Shown here: positions 8,506 through 16,732 of the stretch, in pieces
Layout: every line of letters starts with the position of its first letter
Numbering within the stretch: position 1 is the first letter of the stretch
Assembly: GCA_947493215.1 (NCBI GenBank)
Contig: CANLQE010000001.1
Span: forward strand, 1 to 64,000
Length of the DNA: 64,000 nt
DNA from: an uncultured Sphingomonadaceae bacterium
GTDB lineage: Bacteria; Pseudomonadota; Alphaproteobacteria; Sphingomonadales; Sphingomonadaceae
Direction: 5' to 3'
Notes under the pieces: generated by a model
Seen by the model: the letters and a program-made list of their open reading frames with translations, nothing else
Database searches by the model: none
Told to the model about the DNA's origin: nothing
Translations under genes and position numbers: made by a program

Positions 8506-8706
8506 TCATGTAGCGCCTTCGCAATTGAACCAAAGAGCCTTTTCCTGCGATCCAAGAAGCAGTGGGATACGTTCCGAGATACTGGGTAACCCAAACACCG
8601 CAATTGTTCTTGTGCGTCTGACGCAATCCTTAGCAGAAAGGACGAGTATCTGTTCTAATGCATCGAGTGCCATTGCAACCAGCCGGTCGTCAGACACAAA
8701 ACTCAC
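8506..8706 (-). CDS. Small hypothetical protein or gene remnant (doubtful)
   Basis: The minus-strand frame encodes about 66 residues from a GTG at 8706, with protein-like runs (DDRLVAMALDALEQILVLSAKD, then RTIAVFGLPSISERIPLLLGSQ). The frame remains open upstream to about 8804 with further protein-like sequence but no ATG or GTG there, so it could be the decayed end of a longer gene. The ribosome binding site is weak. No family is recognised. It converges on the GAF gene, ending 12 bases from that gene's stop. Confidence 0.25.
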   Translation of the reverse strand: MSFVSDDRLVAMALDALEQILVLSAKDCVRRTRTIAVFGLPSISERIPLLLGSQEKALWFNCEGAT

Positions 8707-9092
8707 GGCTTTCTTCTGAGCGCCCAGATGAATGAAGATATGCTGGCTAAGATCGCCGCGAGTGCAATGAGAATTGAGCTGTCCAAAACAACCACAAGAA
8801 ACCTACCTTTCGAATCAGGGAGGTGATATTGTTCACTTTATGTTCTACGTAGGAAAGCGTTTTCTATTGCCGCTATAACTCACGCTGTAAGAACGCCTCC
8901 ATAGAAGTTGAACAACGGGGCATCACATTAAGCTTTCGATCGCCAGTGAGCTCCTCATAGCATTTTGAACGTATGTAGTTGTGGCATTGAGCTCCGGGAT
9001 AAAAATAATGGTCCTCAGCATCATTAGCCACCCGACACATGCAATGTTCAGTGCAATTATCGATCTCGCAAACAGTGAAAGCGAGATACAAA
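8707..9092. other. Intergenic region, no supported gene
   Basis: About 390 bases between the doubtful minus-strand frame and the small plus-strand gene. A cysteine-rich minus-strand frame at 8873-9100 overlaps the start of the next gene and lacks a binding site; it was not accepted. No repeat, tRNA or terminator was recognised. Confidence 0.5.
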
Positions 9093-9389
9093 ATGAACAA
9101 TTATTTCTTCTCCGTGCCGATCTTCGGTTCACGTCATCATGACGAGTATATTATTTTCGCGGTGAACCTGCACGATGCACAAATCCTGCTAACCTTTTTC
9201 GCCACCGAAGAGCTTGATCACTCCGGCTGGTTAGGTGACGATTGGAAGAAGTTCAACTTCAACGGTTCGATGGCTGAGTTACAAAAAGCAAAGGAGCAGG
9301 ACAAAGCTGGCTTGGGAATTTATGTCTCTGGGGAAGGTTGGAAAATTGTTTCTTTGGATGAGATGAGAGCCAGTAGATATTTGGATTGA
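9093..9389 (+). CDS. Small hypothetical protein
   Basis: Ninety-eight residues from the ATG at 9093, where AGCGAGA gives a moderate ribosome binding site; an upstream ATG at 9039 would add 18 less plausible residues. The sequence is soluble and mixed, with aromatic-rich runs (NNYFFSVPIFGSRHHDEY, GWLGDDWKKFNF) and an acidic C-terminus. It has no signal peptide, membrane segment or cysteine. I do not recognise a family. It stands alone in the accessory region between the signalling block and the recombinase module. Confidence 0.5.
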   Translation: MNNYFFSVPIFGSRHHDEYIIFAVNLHDAQILLTFFATEELDHSGWLGDDWKKFNFNGSMAELQKAKEQDKAGLGIYVSGEGWKIVSLDEMRASRYLD

Positions 9390-9808
9390 ATGCCGGTGGA
9401 TGCTTTTGATATTGCTACATCGGCTACCTGGATGGGTTCGGTGTTCCAAATATCGTTTACTTAGGCTGCACCCGGGTCGTGAGGCGCCGGAATATCTAAG
9501 GTCCTTCAATATTGCACCTGCAACTTGGTCTCGAACGCTCCAATCTCTCTATCTCGCAAAGACGGCTGGTTATAGGAATTCTAACTGCATGCCCTGGAGG
9601 TGCGTGGTTGTTTTATTCGATGTCAGCATGCGAAACACTGACAGGATAAGCGCAATGAGGACGTGGGCCAGATGTATGCTTTCAGAAATACCCCTAAAAG
9701 TGTCAACCCAGAGTAAACTTTCCGCAACACGCGAAGCATTTTATCCCAGAAAATTGTACTTTCTCGTTTTGCTGAGAGTTGCACCTGATCTTACCTCAAA
9801 TATACAAT
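9390..9808. other. Intergenic region, no supported gene
   Basis: About 420 bases lie between the small hypothetical gene and the stop of the HUH-protein gene. A plus-strand frame at 9400-9876 has no family resemblance, is rich in R, L, S and C, and overlaps the HUH gene; it reads as non-coding. No terminator or repeat was recognised. Confidence 0.5.
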
Positions 9809-10744
9809 TCAACCGGTCTTACCAGAGATATGACCCCATAGTTCTCGTGCATTCTGCTGGAACACTCGATTGTTAAACAGTCGCTGATCACCGAGCTCCT
9901 TTCCCTCTTTATGTACGTTCTTAAATGCATAACTCACGCCATGATGTACTGATCCAAAGGGCCTAACAAAGTTGGACTGTCTTTTCTCCGGACCCCATCC
10001 TTTAGGCGGTCGTTTGAATTTCGCACCGATTACGCGGAGCGATGCTTCTTTTAAGATACGTAGACCATAGACCCGCTGAGCTTCATAAAGTCCTTTCCTC
10101 AATTCAACCCTCTTCAACGCATTGCGGCTATTGCCGTGGAGAGTATCAGGAATTTTAAGCGCTGGGATTTCGATTGAGCCGTGAATATGTGGTTCAACTT
10201 GCATGGTGCCGGAGCGATCCCATTCTTCAATGACAAAGTAGAAACTCATGGGACGACCGAAATGCTTGCGGCACTGACGACCAAACTCTCTGCTTACCAT
10301 CTCGCCCAAACTCTGATCGCCGCGTTGATCTTGAAATCGCTTAAGCAGGCTGGCGTTGAGGTGATGGTTGAATGAGATAAACCTTGGCTGCACAATCGTG
10401 GTTTGATCGAGAGCCATAGCCATGCAACCAACTTGAGCCTTCATCCATGGGGTCAAGTCTTTCCAACGCGGTATCAGCTTCACGTCACCAAAGGGGTCTA
10501 AAGGAAACTCTTTGCCTCCATACACTCCCCACCCATCCTTACTCCTAATACTCTTATAAACACTATCTTGTACCAGCTTATCCTGTCCCCCCGTTTCCAT
10601 ACGTACTGTATCGCTTAAAACCCTGGAGACTTTACCGGGTGATCTGTAGAAGTTTCTCTTCACCGCATCCCTTATCCTATTTAGGATAGAGCCCTCTGTG
10701 TCATGCCGACGACTGGTTATAATTATGCTATCTGTTGAGTTCAC
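9809..10744 (-). CDS. Putative Rep-like HUH endonuclease of an integrated element
   Basis: A 311-residue soluble basic protein. Residues 168-193 read SFYFVIEEWDRSG, then EPHIHGSIEIP: an aromatic strand followed by H186-x-H188 within a strand, the metal-binding HUH signature of Rep and relaxase nucleases. A possible catalytic tyrosine with a following lysine lies in SYAFKNVHKEG (Y272, K275). Such proteins nick one DNA strand to start rolling-circle replication or transfer. Family assignment rests on motif and order only. It lies just downstream of, and in the same direction as, the tyrosine recombinase, the pairing expected of an integrative replicating element. The start is GTG at 10744 with a weak binding site. 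Confidence 0.55.
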   Translation of the reverse strand: MNSTDSIIITSRRHDTEGSILNRIRDAVKRNFYRSPGKVSRVLSDTVRMETGGQDKLVQDSVYKSIRSKDGWGVYGGKEFPLDPFGDVKLIPRWKDLTPWMKAQVGCMAMALDQTTIVQPRFISFNHHLNASLLKRFQDQRGDQSLGEMVSREFGRQCRKHFGRPMSFYFVIEEWDRSGTMQVEPHIHGSIEIPALKIPDTLHGNSRNALKRVELRKGLYEAQRVYGLRILKEASLRVIGAKFKRPPKGWGPEKRQSNFVRPFGSVHHGVSYAFKNVHKEGKELGDQRLFNNRVFQQNARELWGHISGKTG

Positions 10745-10838
10745 TTATTGCCAAAACCCTGTGTTTATGGATATCGCTTTCAACGACTTCGATAAATAGT
10801 TCAAATTCCAAATTTGCATCGATGCTTGCTTAGTTAGA

Positions 10839-12551
10839 TTAATTCTTGATGACAGTTGAAAAATCTACACCTTTAAACTGTACTGCTTCAATCATAGTCC
10901 GAAGTCTCTCAACTGTGCCTTGCGGTATGATACCATAACGCCCCGTCATCGAATTGTTGGAATGCCCCATTACAATCTGACCAAATTCAATATCTAAATA
11001 GCCGGCAATCCGCATTTCATCGGCCAAGAGGTGTCGAAACGAATGAGATCCAAACCCATCACGTGCACCCTTTTTCTTCACGCCGATCTTTTCGAGATAC
11101 TCTCTCCAAAACCTCGAGGGTGTTTGACCTAACTCAGGTCTCTTGCCGGCAGTTAGTTCTGGAAATAGCCGTTCATTCCCATCTCGCTTTGATCTCTGCG
11201 CTTGTTTGCGCCAATAATCGTCAAAACCAGCCGCTATCAGGTTAGAATTAAACACTACAAATCTTTTGGATGTTTCACTCTTCAAACTTTGCCCTTTAGC
11301 TATATCGTGTCGAAGATAACCAACGAGGCACCCCTCCCTTTCCTCAATTTCATCCACATGCAGCTGTGCAATCTCAGTGATACGAGAGCCAGTAAACATA
11401 CAAAGCAAAGGAATCCAAAAACGCCAATCATTGGCACGTAGGTCACCGAAGAGATGTTCTTTGCCATCTTTAAGAAACCCAGAGTACAAAGGTGATCGTA
11501 AGATTTGATTTAGCTGGCTTACGGTGAATGGAGGGCGCTGTTTCGCGGCCTTGTCCGGCTTATAATTCATTCCGTTCCAAATGTTGGAAACGCATATACC
11601 GCGTTTCACCAACCATCTAAAAAAACCGGATAACTGTGAGACGTATTTTCCCTTAGACGACTGGCTAAGCAATCTTAAGCTATCCCTTTCAGCAATTTTT
11701 ATACACTCCGCAACGGAAGCGCTGGCAAGTCTTTTTGTTTTCATTCTGGAAGCTGGAAAGGCATCTAGAACCTCTCGGAATGAAGAAGAATGTTTTTTTG
11801 TTAGCGAGCTCACCTTATAATCATCGCCAACCCACTCGATGAACAAATCTATAATCATGCCATATTGCTCAACATTGGCTGGTTTACGATTCTCCTCAAG
11901 AATTAACTCCGAGAGATATTTAACCTTAAAATTGGATAAGCGCTCTCCCTCTTTCGCTCTATTATTACGGTGTTGATTAACAAGCTGAACAAATTGAGAT
12001 GTCGGCGCAGCCTCGTTATCACCTTCCAGCCTCTTAATGGTTACATTAAATGTCTCGATAATTGCCGTCATGATAGAAGGAAGCAGGTGCGCTATCTCGC
12101 CTCCGAATTTAAAACCCTGCTTGTCAATAAATGCTTCTAACAAAACGGTAGCTCTGTCATAATCTTCGGCAATTGACCGCCGTTTCCATTCAGATTGCTG
12201 GAACTTGAGCTTTCCTAACCAACCTTCTAGCTGATCGACACCTTGTGACGCATATAGCTTTGATCTCTGGTGCAGTTCCCCTAGAAATTTATCATAGTAA
12301 GTTTCAACAATTTTCTCATTGATATCCGCAGGAGCGACTGCTTCATCTCCAGCCGAAAGATTGTCAAATCGCTCCTTCTGCGCTGATATGAATTTCATGG
12401 CCCTTTGTTCGGCAAGCCTTCGATCACTCGTTCCCATGGATTTTGTTATTTCAATTTTCCCAAGAGCATCTTGAATGTCCGTTGGAACAGAAAGCCTGAC
12501 ATACAGGTTTGGAGAACCAGGTCGCGGGTGAAGGTATTTAGTCAAAGCCAT
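10839..12551 (-). CDS. Tyrosine recombinase/integrase, long form
   Basis: A 570-residue site-specific recombinase. The N-terminal 60 residues (LYVRLSVPTDIQDALGKIEI) match the arm-binding start seen in many long alphaproteobacterial integrases. A core-binding SAM-like region lies at about 205-330, and the catalytic domain at 340-550 has R390 (MFTGSRITEIAQL), H503 and R506 (SHSFRHLLADEM), H530 (VMGHSNNSMTG) and nucleophile Y539. All residues of the R-H-R-H-Y set are present, so it appears active. It should excise and integrate the local element. The gene points away from the tRNA-Pro-like att site, which begins 143 bases upstream of its start, the usual arrangement for an integrase beside its attachment site. 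The HUH gene follows after 94 bases. Confidence 0.92.
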   Translation of the reverse strand: MALTKYLHPRPGSPNLYVRLSVPTDIQDALGKIEITKSMGTSDRRLAEQRAMKFISAQKERFDNLSAGDEAVAPADINEKIVETYYDKFLGELHQRSKLYASQGVDQLEGWLGKLKFQQSEWKRRSIAEDYDRATVLLEAFIDKQGFKFGGEIAHLLPSIMTAIIETFNVTIKRLEGDNEAAPTSQFVQLVNQHRNNRAKEGERLSNFKVKYLSELILEENRKPANVEQYGMIIDLFIEWVGDDYKVSSLTKKHSSSFREVLDAFPASRMKTKRLASASVAECIKIAERDSLRLLSQSSKGKYVSQLSGFFRWLVKRGICVSNIWNGMNYKPDKAAKQRPPFTVSQLNQILRSPLYSGFLKDGKEHLFGDLRANDWRFWIPLLCMFTGSRITEIAQLHVDEIEEREGCLVGYLRHDIAKGQSLKSETSKRFVVFNSNLIAAGFDDYWRKQAQRSKRDGNERLFPELTAGKRPELGQTPSRFWREYLEKIGVKKKGARDGFGSHSFRHLLADEMRIAGYLDIEFGQIVMGHSNNSMTGRYGIIPQGTVERLRTMIEAVQFKGVDFSTVIKN

Positions 12552-12559
12552 AATGCGCG

Positions 12560-12602
12560 CTGTAGACTACTTCACATCAATTCTGTAGCATTTTCTGTAG
12601 CA
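12560..12602. repeat. Direct repeats of TTCTGTAGCA upstream of the integrase
   Basis: TTCTGTAGCA occurs at 12581-12590 and again at 12593-12602, 12 bases (about one helical turn) apart; a shorter copy CTGTAG lies at 12560-12565. The repeats sit between the integrase start and the att remnant. Integrases and excisionases bind short spaced repeats in such places, so these are candidate arm-type or regulator sites. Confidence 0.45.
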
Positions 12603-12693
12603 ATTTTTTGGTGGTGACTTCCTATAAGCATCTGATTTATATAATTCATTAGGCTTCTCAAGGAAAAAATAGTACCTATTTTCTATTCGTCGA

Positions 12694-12713
12694 GAATCCT
12701 CTCGTCCCGACCA
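12694..12713 (+). other. Candidate attachment site: 3' end of a tRNA-Pro gene
   Basis: The 20 bases GAATCCTCTCGTCCCGACCA read as the end of a tRNA: part of the T-loop, T-stem strand CCTCT, acceptor strand CGTCCCG, discriminator A and CCA. The CGACCA ending with GAATCCT is characteristic of bacterial tRNA-Pro. The bases before it do not continue as a tRNA, so only the 3' end is present, as expected for the distal attachment site of an element integrated into a tRNA gene. A short T-run follows. The intact tRNA should lie at the other end of the element, to the left of base 1. Confidence 0.6.
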
Positions 12714-12743
12714 ATTTTTTCAAAGACCTAGCGCTGTTTTGCG

Positions 12744-14930
12744 TTACTTTTTGGTTGACCCAACCAGTTTTTCACTCGCCTTATTCTTCTCGAGCTCGGC
12801 CGGATCAAACCAGACCGGCTTTAGTTTCTTGTCCACAAATAACTGCATCTGATCGGTATAATGCGGGCTGCCTGGCCGCGTTGTCGCCGAGCCAAAAGGC
12901 TGGATGGACCGCGATTTCACCGCTCCCGCCTTATCCCATTCGACAAACATGATGAAGCTATCACCGTGACGCACCGACAGGCGGCCGTCATCATCAATAT
13001 CCCATAAAGTGGACGCACGAATCGTATCGTTTCCGCCATCGATGGGGAGATCAACATCGCCCTGGCGGAGGCGCAGTACGTCCAGCATGGGCGGATCAAT
13101 CTTGCCGAAATATTCCATCAGATGGTCAACGGTCTCCTGCAATATCTCACGCGGGTCAGGCACCTCGCCACGCTGATAATGCGCCTTGTTTGCAGGACGC
13201 AGCATCTTGAGTGCCAATGCGTCGGCAGGCCCCTTGCCATCAAGATCCCAGTCCCATTTGGCGAGCAATGCTTGTGCCTTGGCAAGTTGCGGATCGTCTT
13301 TCAGGTCCAGCGCGGCAACCTTGTCGAGCCAGTCTTTGGCATAACCGGCCTGGACATAGGCCGTGTCATATTTGATCCGGCGGATTTCCTCTTCGCCAAT
13401 CTTGCCATTGGCTTCCAGCAACTCAATCGACCGGCGCGACCGGTTGGTCTGGTCGTCCTCTATCCCCATCAGCGGGGAAAAAGTTTCCGGGTTCAATTCA
13501 TCGCCGGGCCCGGCCGCGACATAGGGTGTGTTGTTTGCGTTCATCACATAGCCCGAGGCCGGGTTAATAAGCGCCGGAACCCGCGTAAACGGCAGGGTGT
13601 TCTGCCACACGGCTTTGGAATTGTCGCCGGGCAATACGGTCCGCCAGTCAAAGCCGGGTGCACGGTCCGGGAACATGGCGTTATAGAACATTCCGATATT
13701 ACCCTTGGCATCGGCATAGATGAAATTGGTCGCAGGAACGCCCTGCCCTGCCATCGCTGCCTGCCACTCGTCAAAATCCTGCGCCTTGTTGATCCGGTAA
13801 TATTGGGTCAGCATGTCGAGCTGGTCCATGCCTGCATAGCGCAGTGCATAGGCACCGTTGCCGTTCATGATCACCGGACCATGGACAGACCGGTAGATCA
13901 TCTGCGGATAGGGAAGCACAAACGGGCCATATTTAATTTTCAGCCACACGCGCTTTTTCTCCAGCGGCAACCATTCGTCATCAAACTTGTAGGCGTTGCC
14001 CTTTTCGTTCAGCGTGAGCTTGTAGATATCGATGAGATCAGGCCGGTTGACCGTATTGGTCCAACCCAGATTTTTGTTGTGCCCGAGAAACGGGAAAGGT
14101 GAGCCGGGGAAATTGGCGCCAGCAAAATCCCAGCCCTCCTCACTATGGACAACCAGTTCATACCAAGCGACATTCCCGCGCAATGGCTGGTGCGAATTGG
14201 ATATCAGGCGGGTTTTGTCATCACTGGAACGCGCGGGCGTAATGGCATAAGCATTAGAGCCGTTATCATCAGGATCGGGGCCGACCGGCGTGATAATCTT
14301 GTCCTCACTCAACGGATGCACGGTGCGATTTTCGATGGGCACGGCCAGGCTGGGACCACCTTCTTGGCGCAACGGTTTATTCTGGGTCAGCGCCTGTATC
14401 GGCCCATTGAGCCCAAAGAAAAACGGTGAGCGCAGGGCAAAACCAGCAGCAATATCACGACCATTGACCGGAAACAGCTTGGAAAGACTGACTTCATCCG
14501 GATTTTCCTCAGCATAAGCATTGAGGCCGGAAGCATAGCCATCCAACACCGCTCGCACATCTTCTGGCAAGTCGTCATATTTGCGTTTCACCGTGCCATT
14601 GACATCGAGCAGCGCCGCGACATAATCAATCGGAGCGCCATCGGCACCGTTGAGCGTCGCGAGCCGTCCACGGGTCATCGCTGTCACTTCCTGCAGAGTC
14701 GCAAAATCATCCTCGGCATGGGCATAAGCCACACCATAAGCGACATCGGCATCGGTCTTGCCGAAAATATGCGGCACACCAAAATTATCGCGCACTATCC
14801 GGGCTTTATATTCTTTTTCGGACGGCGGTGACACGGACGAGATGCTCATCGGTTCCCAAACGGCCAGCCCGATGGCAACCAGCAAAATCAGGATCATCAA
14901 TCCTATTCCTACTCGCTTGATCACCTTCAT
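12744..14930 (-). CDS. Penicillin acylase-family amidohydrolase
   Basis: This 728-residue protein belongs to the Ntn-hydrolase penicillin/acyl-homoserine-lactone acylase family, which hydrolyse amide bonds of acylated substrates. A single N-terminal hydrophobic segment (about 7-26) suggests export or anchoring. The alpha-chain region opens VRDNFGVPHIFGKTDADVAYGVAYAHAEDD, and the self-cleavage site and nucleophile are at G224-S225-N226 in DDNGSNAYAI, so S225 would become the new N-terminus of the beta chain. Length is typical. The substrate cannot be told from sequence; lactone acylase activity is possible. It is divergent from the aminopeptidase gene, sharing a 114-base promoter region. Confidence 0.9.
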   Translation of the reverse strand: MKVIKRVGIGLMILILLVAIGLAVWEPMSISSVSPPSEKEYKARIVRDNFGVPHIFGKTDADVAYGVAYAHAEDDFATLQEVTAMTRGRLATLNGADGAPIDYVAALLDVNGTVKRKYDDLPEDVRAVLDGYASGLNAYAEENPDEVSLSKLFPVNGRDIAAGFALRSPFFFGLNGPIQALTQNKPLRQEGGPSLAVPIENRTVHPLSEDKIITPVGPDPDDNGSNAYAITPARSSDDKTRLISNSHQPLRGNVAWYELVVHSEEGWDFAGANFPGSPFPFLGHNKNLGWTNTVNRPDLIDIYKLTLNEKGNAYKFDDEWLPLEKKRVWLKIKYGPFVLPYPQMIYRSVHGPVIMNGNGAYALRYAGMDQLDMLTQYYRINKAQDFDEWQAAMAGQGVPATNFIYADAKGNIGMFYNAMFPDRAPGFDWRTVLPGDNSKAVWQNTLPFTRVPALINPASGYVMNANNTPYVAAGPGDELNPETFSPLMGIEDDQTNRSRRSIELLEANGKIGEEEIRRIKYDTAYVQAGYAKDWLDKVAALDLKDDPQLAKAQALLAKWDWDLDGKGPADALALKMLRPANKAHYQRGEVPDPREILQETVDHLMEYFGKIDPPMLDVLRLRQGDVDLPIDGGNDTIRASTLWDIDDDGRLSVRHGDSFIMFVEWDKAGAVKSRSIQPFGSATTRPGSPHYTDQMQLFVDKKLKPVWFDPAELEKNKASEKLVGSTKK

Positions 14931-15044
14931 TTCATTTCCTTTTTCTATGGCAATTGACCTTGCCCTTTCGTTTGCTCTTGCGCAAAGTTACGACATTGGT
15001 CAACCGGGTAGCCTCCCGATCATCAAAGTCACAAAGGATCGTTC

Positions 15045-16643
15045 ATGCCGAAACTGAAAATTTCTCGCCTTGCCCTGTTCTCCGCGCTGTCCGCGCTCAC
15101 ATTTGCTGCCCCGACAAAGGCGCAATCCGTTATCGGATCCGGCGTTCCGGCCAGCACGGTTTCGAACAGCACAGAACGTCCGATTGCCTTTGCCGAACAA
15201 GCGCCTGCCACTGCCGGTCTGGTGATTCTAATGCAAAGCGCTGCGCTGCCCGATATTCTAGCGCTTTCTCCCGCCGAACGCAGCGCCGTGGAAGCGGCTA
15301 TTGCTTCTGCCAACTTCAAGGGAAAGACAGGCAGCAACCTGGAACTGCGCGGGATTGGCAGCCGACCGCTCATCATGCTCGCCGGTGCGTCCCAACCAGA
15401 TAAAGCGGGGCCGGATGACGAAGGACCAGACTGGAAATCAGCCGCTGGTAGCGCCGTGCAAAAGCTGATGACGCAAGATACGGAGCTAGCGTTAGTTGGT
15501 CCTCCTGATGCCGCCGGCATGGCAGAAGCCGCACTCGGCCTGGATCTCGGTCAGTATCGTTTTGATCGCTATCAGACGGATGTTGAAACGGCACCTGCCA
15601 GTCAAAAGGTAACAATATCTGGCCCGCAGGCATCTGCGGCTCAAGCGCTCTGGAACAGTCGCCACAAACATCTTGCAGACAGTGTAAAACTGACTCGCGA
15701 TCTGCAGAGCGAACCGGCCAATACGCTCTATCCACAGAGTTTTGTTGATCGAGTAAGCGCTGCGTTTAAAGGCGTCCCGAATATCCGCATCGAAATTCTC
15801 AACGAAGCCGAGATGCGCAAAATGAACATGGGCGCGATTGTCGGTGTCGGCCAAGGCAGTCCGCGCGGATCGCGGATGATGGTGGTCCGCTACACAGGCG
15901 GAAGCGGTGCGCCGCTCGCTCTGGCTGGCAAGGGCATTACTTTTGATACAGGCGGCATCTCGATCAAGCCCAACAAAGGTATGTGGGCCATGAAGGCCGA
16001 CATGTCTGGCGCCGCTGCTGTGATGGGTGCAACATTGTCGCTGGCCAAAAGCCGTGCACCGGTCAATATTGTGGCGGTTGCTGCACTGGCCGAGAATATG
16101 CCCGGTGCCAATGCGCAGCGTCCCGGTGATGTGGTCCGCACCTATGGCGGCAAGACCATCGAAATTCTCAGCACGGATGCAGAGGGCCGGCTGGTGCTCG
16201 CCGATGCGGTGCAATATGTGGCGGATCGCTACAAGCCATTTGCGCTGGTGGATATCGCAACATTGACCGGATCGGTCGGACGGGCTCTGGGTGATCAATA
16301 TGGCGGACTATTTGCGCGGGAGGACGAAATTGCCAATCGCTTGCTGAAAGCCGCCGAGGACAGCGGCGAGCATTTATGGCGGCTACCACTGCATCCCGCC
16401 TATGCCAAAGCCGTACGTTCCGACATTGCCGACGTAAAAAATTCGGGCGTCACAGATGCACCGGGCGCAAGTGCAGGGGCCCATTTTATCGGCTATTTTA
16501 TCGATGAATCAATGCCTTGGGCACATTTGGATATTGCCGGTGTCGACTGGAACAATTCCGCAAAGCCGCTGACGCCCAAAGGAGCCTCTGGCTTTGGCGT
16601 ACGTTTGCTGGACAGGCTCGCGCGGGACTGGACCGCCGAATAG
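15045..16643 (+). CDS. Secreted leucyl aminopeptidase (M17 family)
   Basis: The 532-residue protein has a signal peptide (about 1-27, ending PTKAQS) followed by a weakly conserved N-terminal domain and the M17 catalytic domain. Visible metal and active-site motifs are KGITFDTGGISIKP, MKADMSGAAAVMGA and STDAEGRLVLADA, the last being the family signature with T/S-D-A-E-G-R-L. It removes N-terminal residues from peptides with two metal ions, here probably in the periplasm. It is divergent from the acylase and lies upstream of clpB, whose own promoter lies in the 89-base gap. Confidence 0.93.
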   Translation: MPKLKISRLALFSALSALTFAAPTKAQSVIGSGVPASTVSNSTERPIAFAEQAPATAGLVILMQSAALPDILALSPAERSAVEAAIASANFKGKTGSNLELRGIGSRPLIMLAGASQPDKAGPDDEGPDWKSAAGSAVQKLMTQDTELALVGPPDAAGMAEAALGLDLGQYRFDRYQTDVETAPASQKVTISGPQASAAQALWNSRHKHLADSVKLTRDLQSEPANTLYPQSFVDRVSAAFKGVPNIRIEILNEAEMRKMNMGAIVGVGQGSPRGSRMMVVRYTGGSGAPLALAGKGITFDTGGISIKPNKGMWAMKADMSGAAAVMGATLSLAKSRAPVNIVAVAALAENMPGANAQRPGDVVRTYGGKTIEILSTDAEGRLVLADAVQYVADRYKPFALVDIATLTGSVGRALGDQYGGLFAREDEIANRLLKAAEDSGEHLWRLPLHPAYAKAVRSDIADVKNSGVTDAPGASAGAHFIGYFIDESMPWAHLDIAGVDWNNSAKPLTPKGASGFGVRLLDRLARDWTAE

Positions 16644-16670
16644 GCTTTTGTAACAATTATTTGTCCCGCT

Positions 16671-16700
16671 CCCTTGTGTGATAAAAACATCACTCCATAT
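16671..16700 (+). promoter_or_regulatory. Heat-shock (sigma-32/RpoH) promoter for clpB
   Basis: CCCTTGTG (16671-16678) and CTCCATAT (16693-16700) are separated by 14 bases and match the heat-shock sigma-factor elements CCCTTGAA and CCCCATNT closely. The ATG of clpB follows 32 bases later. clpB is a classic RpoH target, so the match and the gene support each other. Confidence 0.6.
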
Positions 16701-16732
16701 CTGGTAGGAACCAGGAATGAGGGAACGGGACA

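Noticed and set aside
8873-9100. Cysteine-rich minus-strand frame of 75 codons
   Set aside because: It overlaps the better-supported small gene starting at 9093, has no binding site, and six cysteines alone are weak evidence.
9400-9876. Plus-strand frame of 158 codons in the gap before the HUH gene
   Set aside because: Composition is irregular, no binding site is seen, no family is recognised and it overlaps the end of the HUH gene.
13122-14102. Long plus-strand frame (326 codons) opposite the penicillin acylase gene
   Set aside because: It is antisense to a well-supported acylase with intact motifs, has no family resemblance and no binding site; it is a by-product of codon bias.
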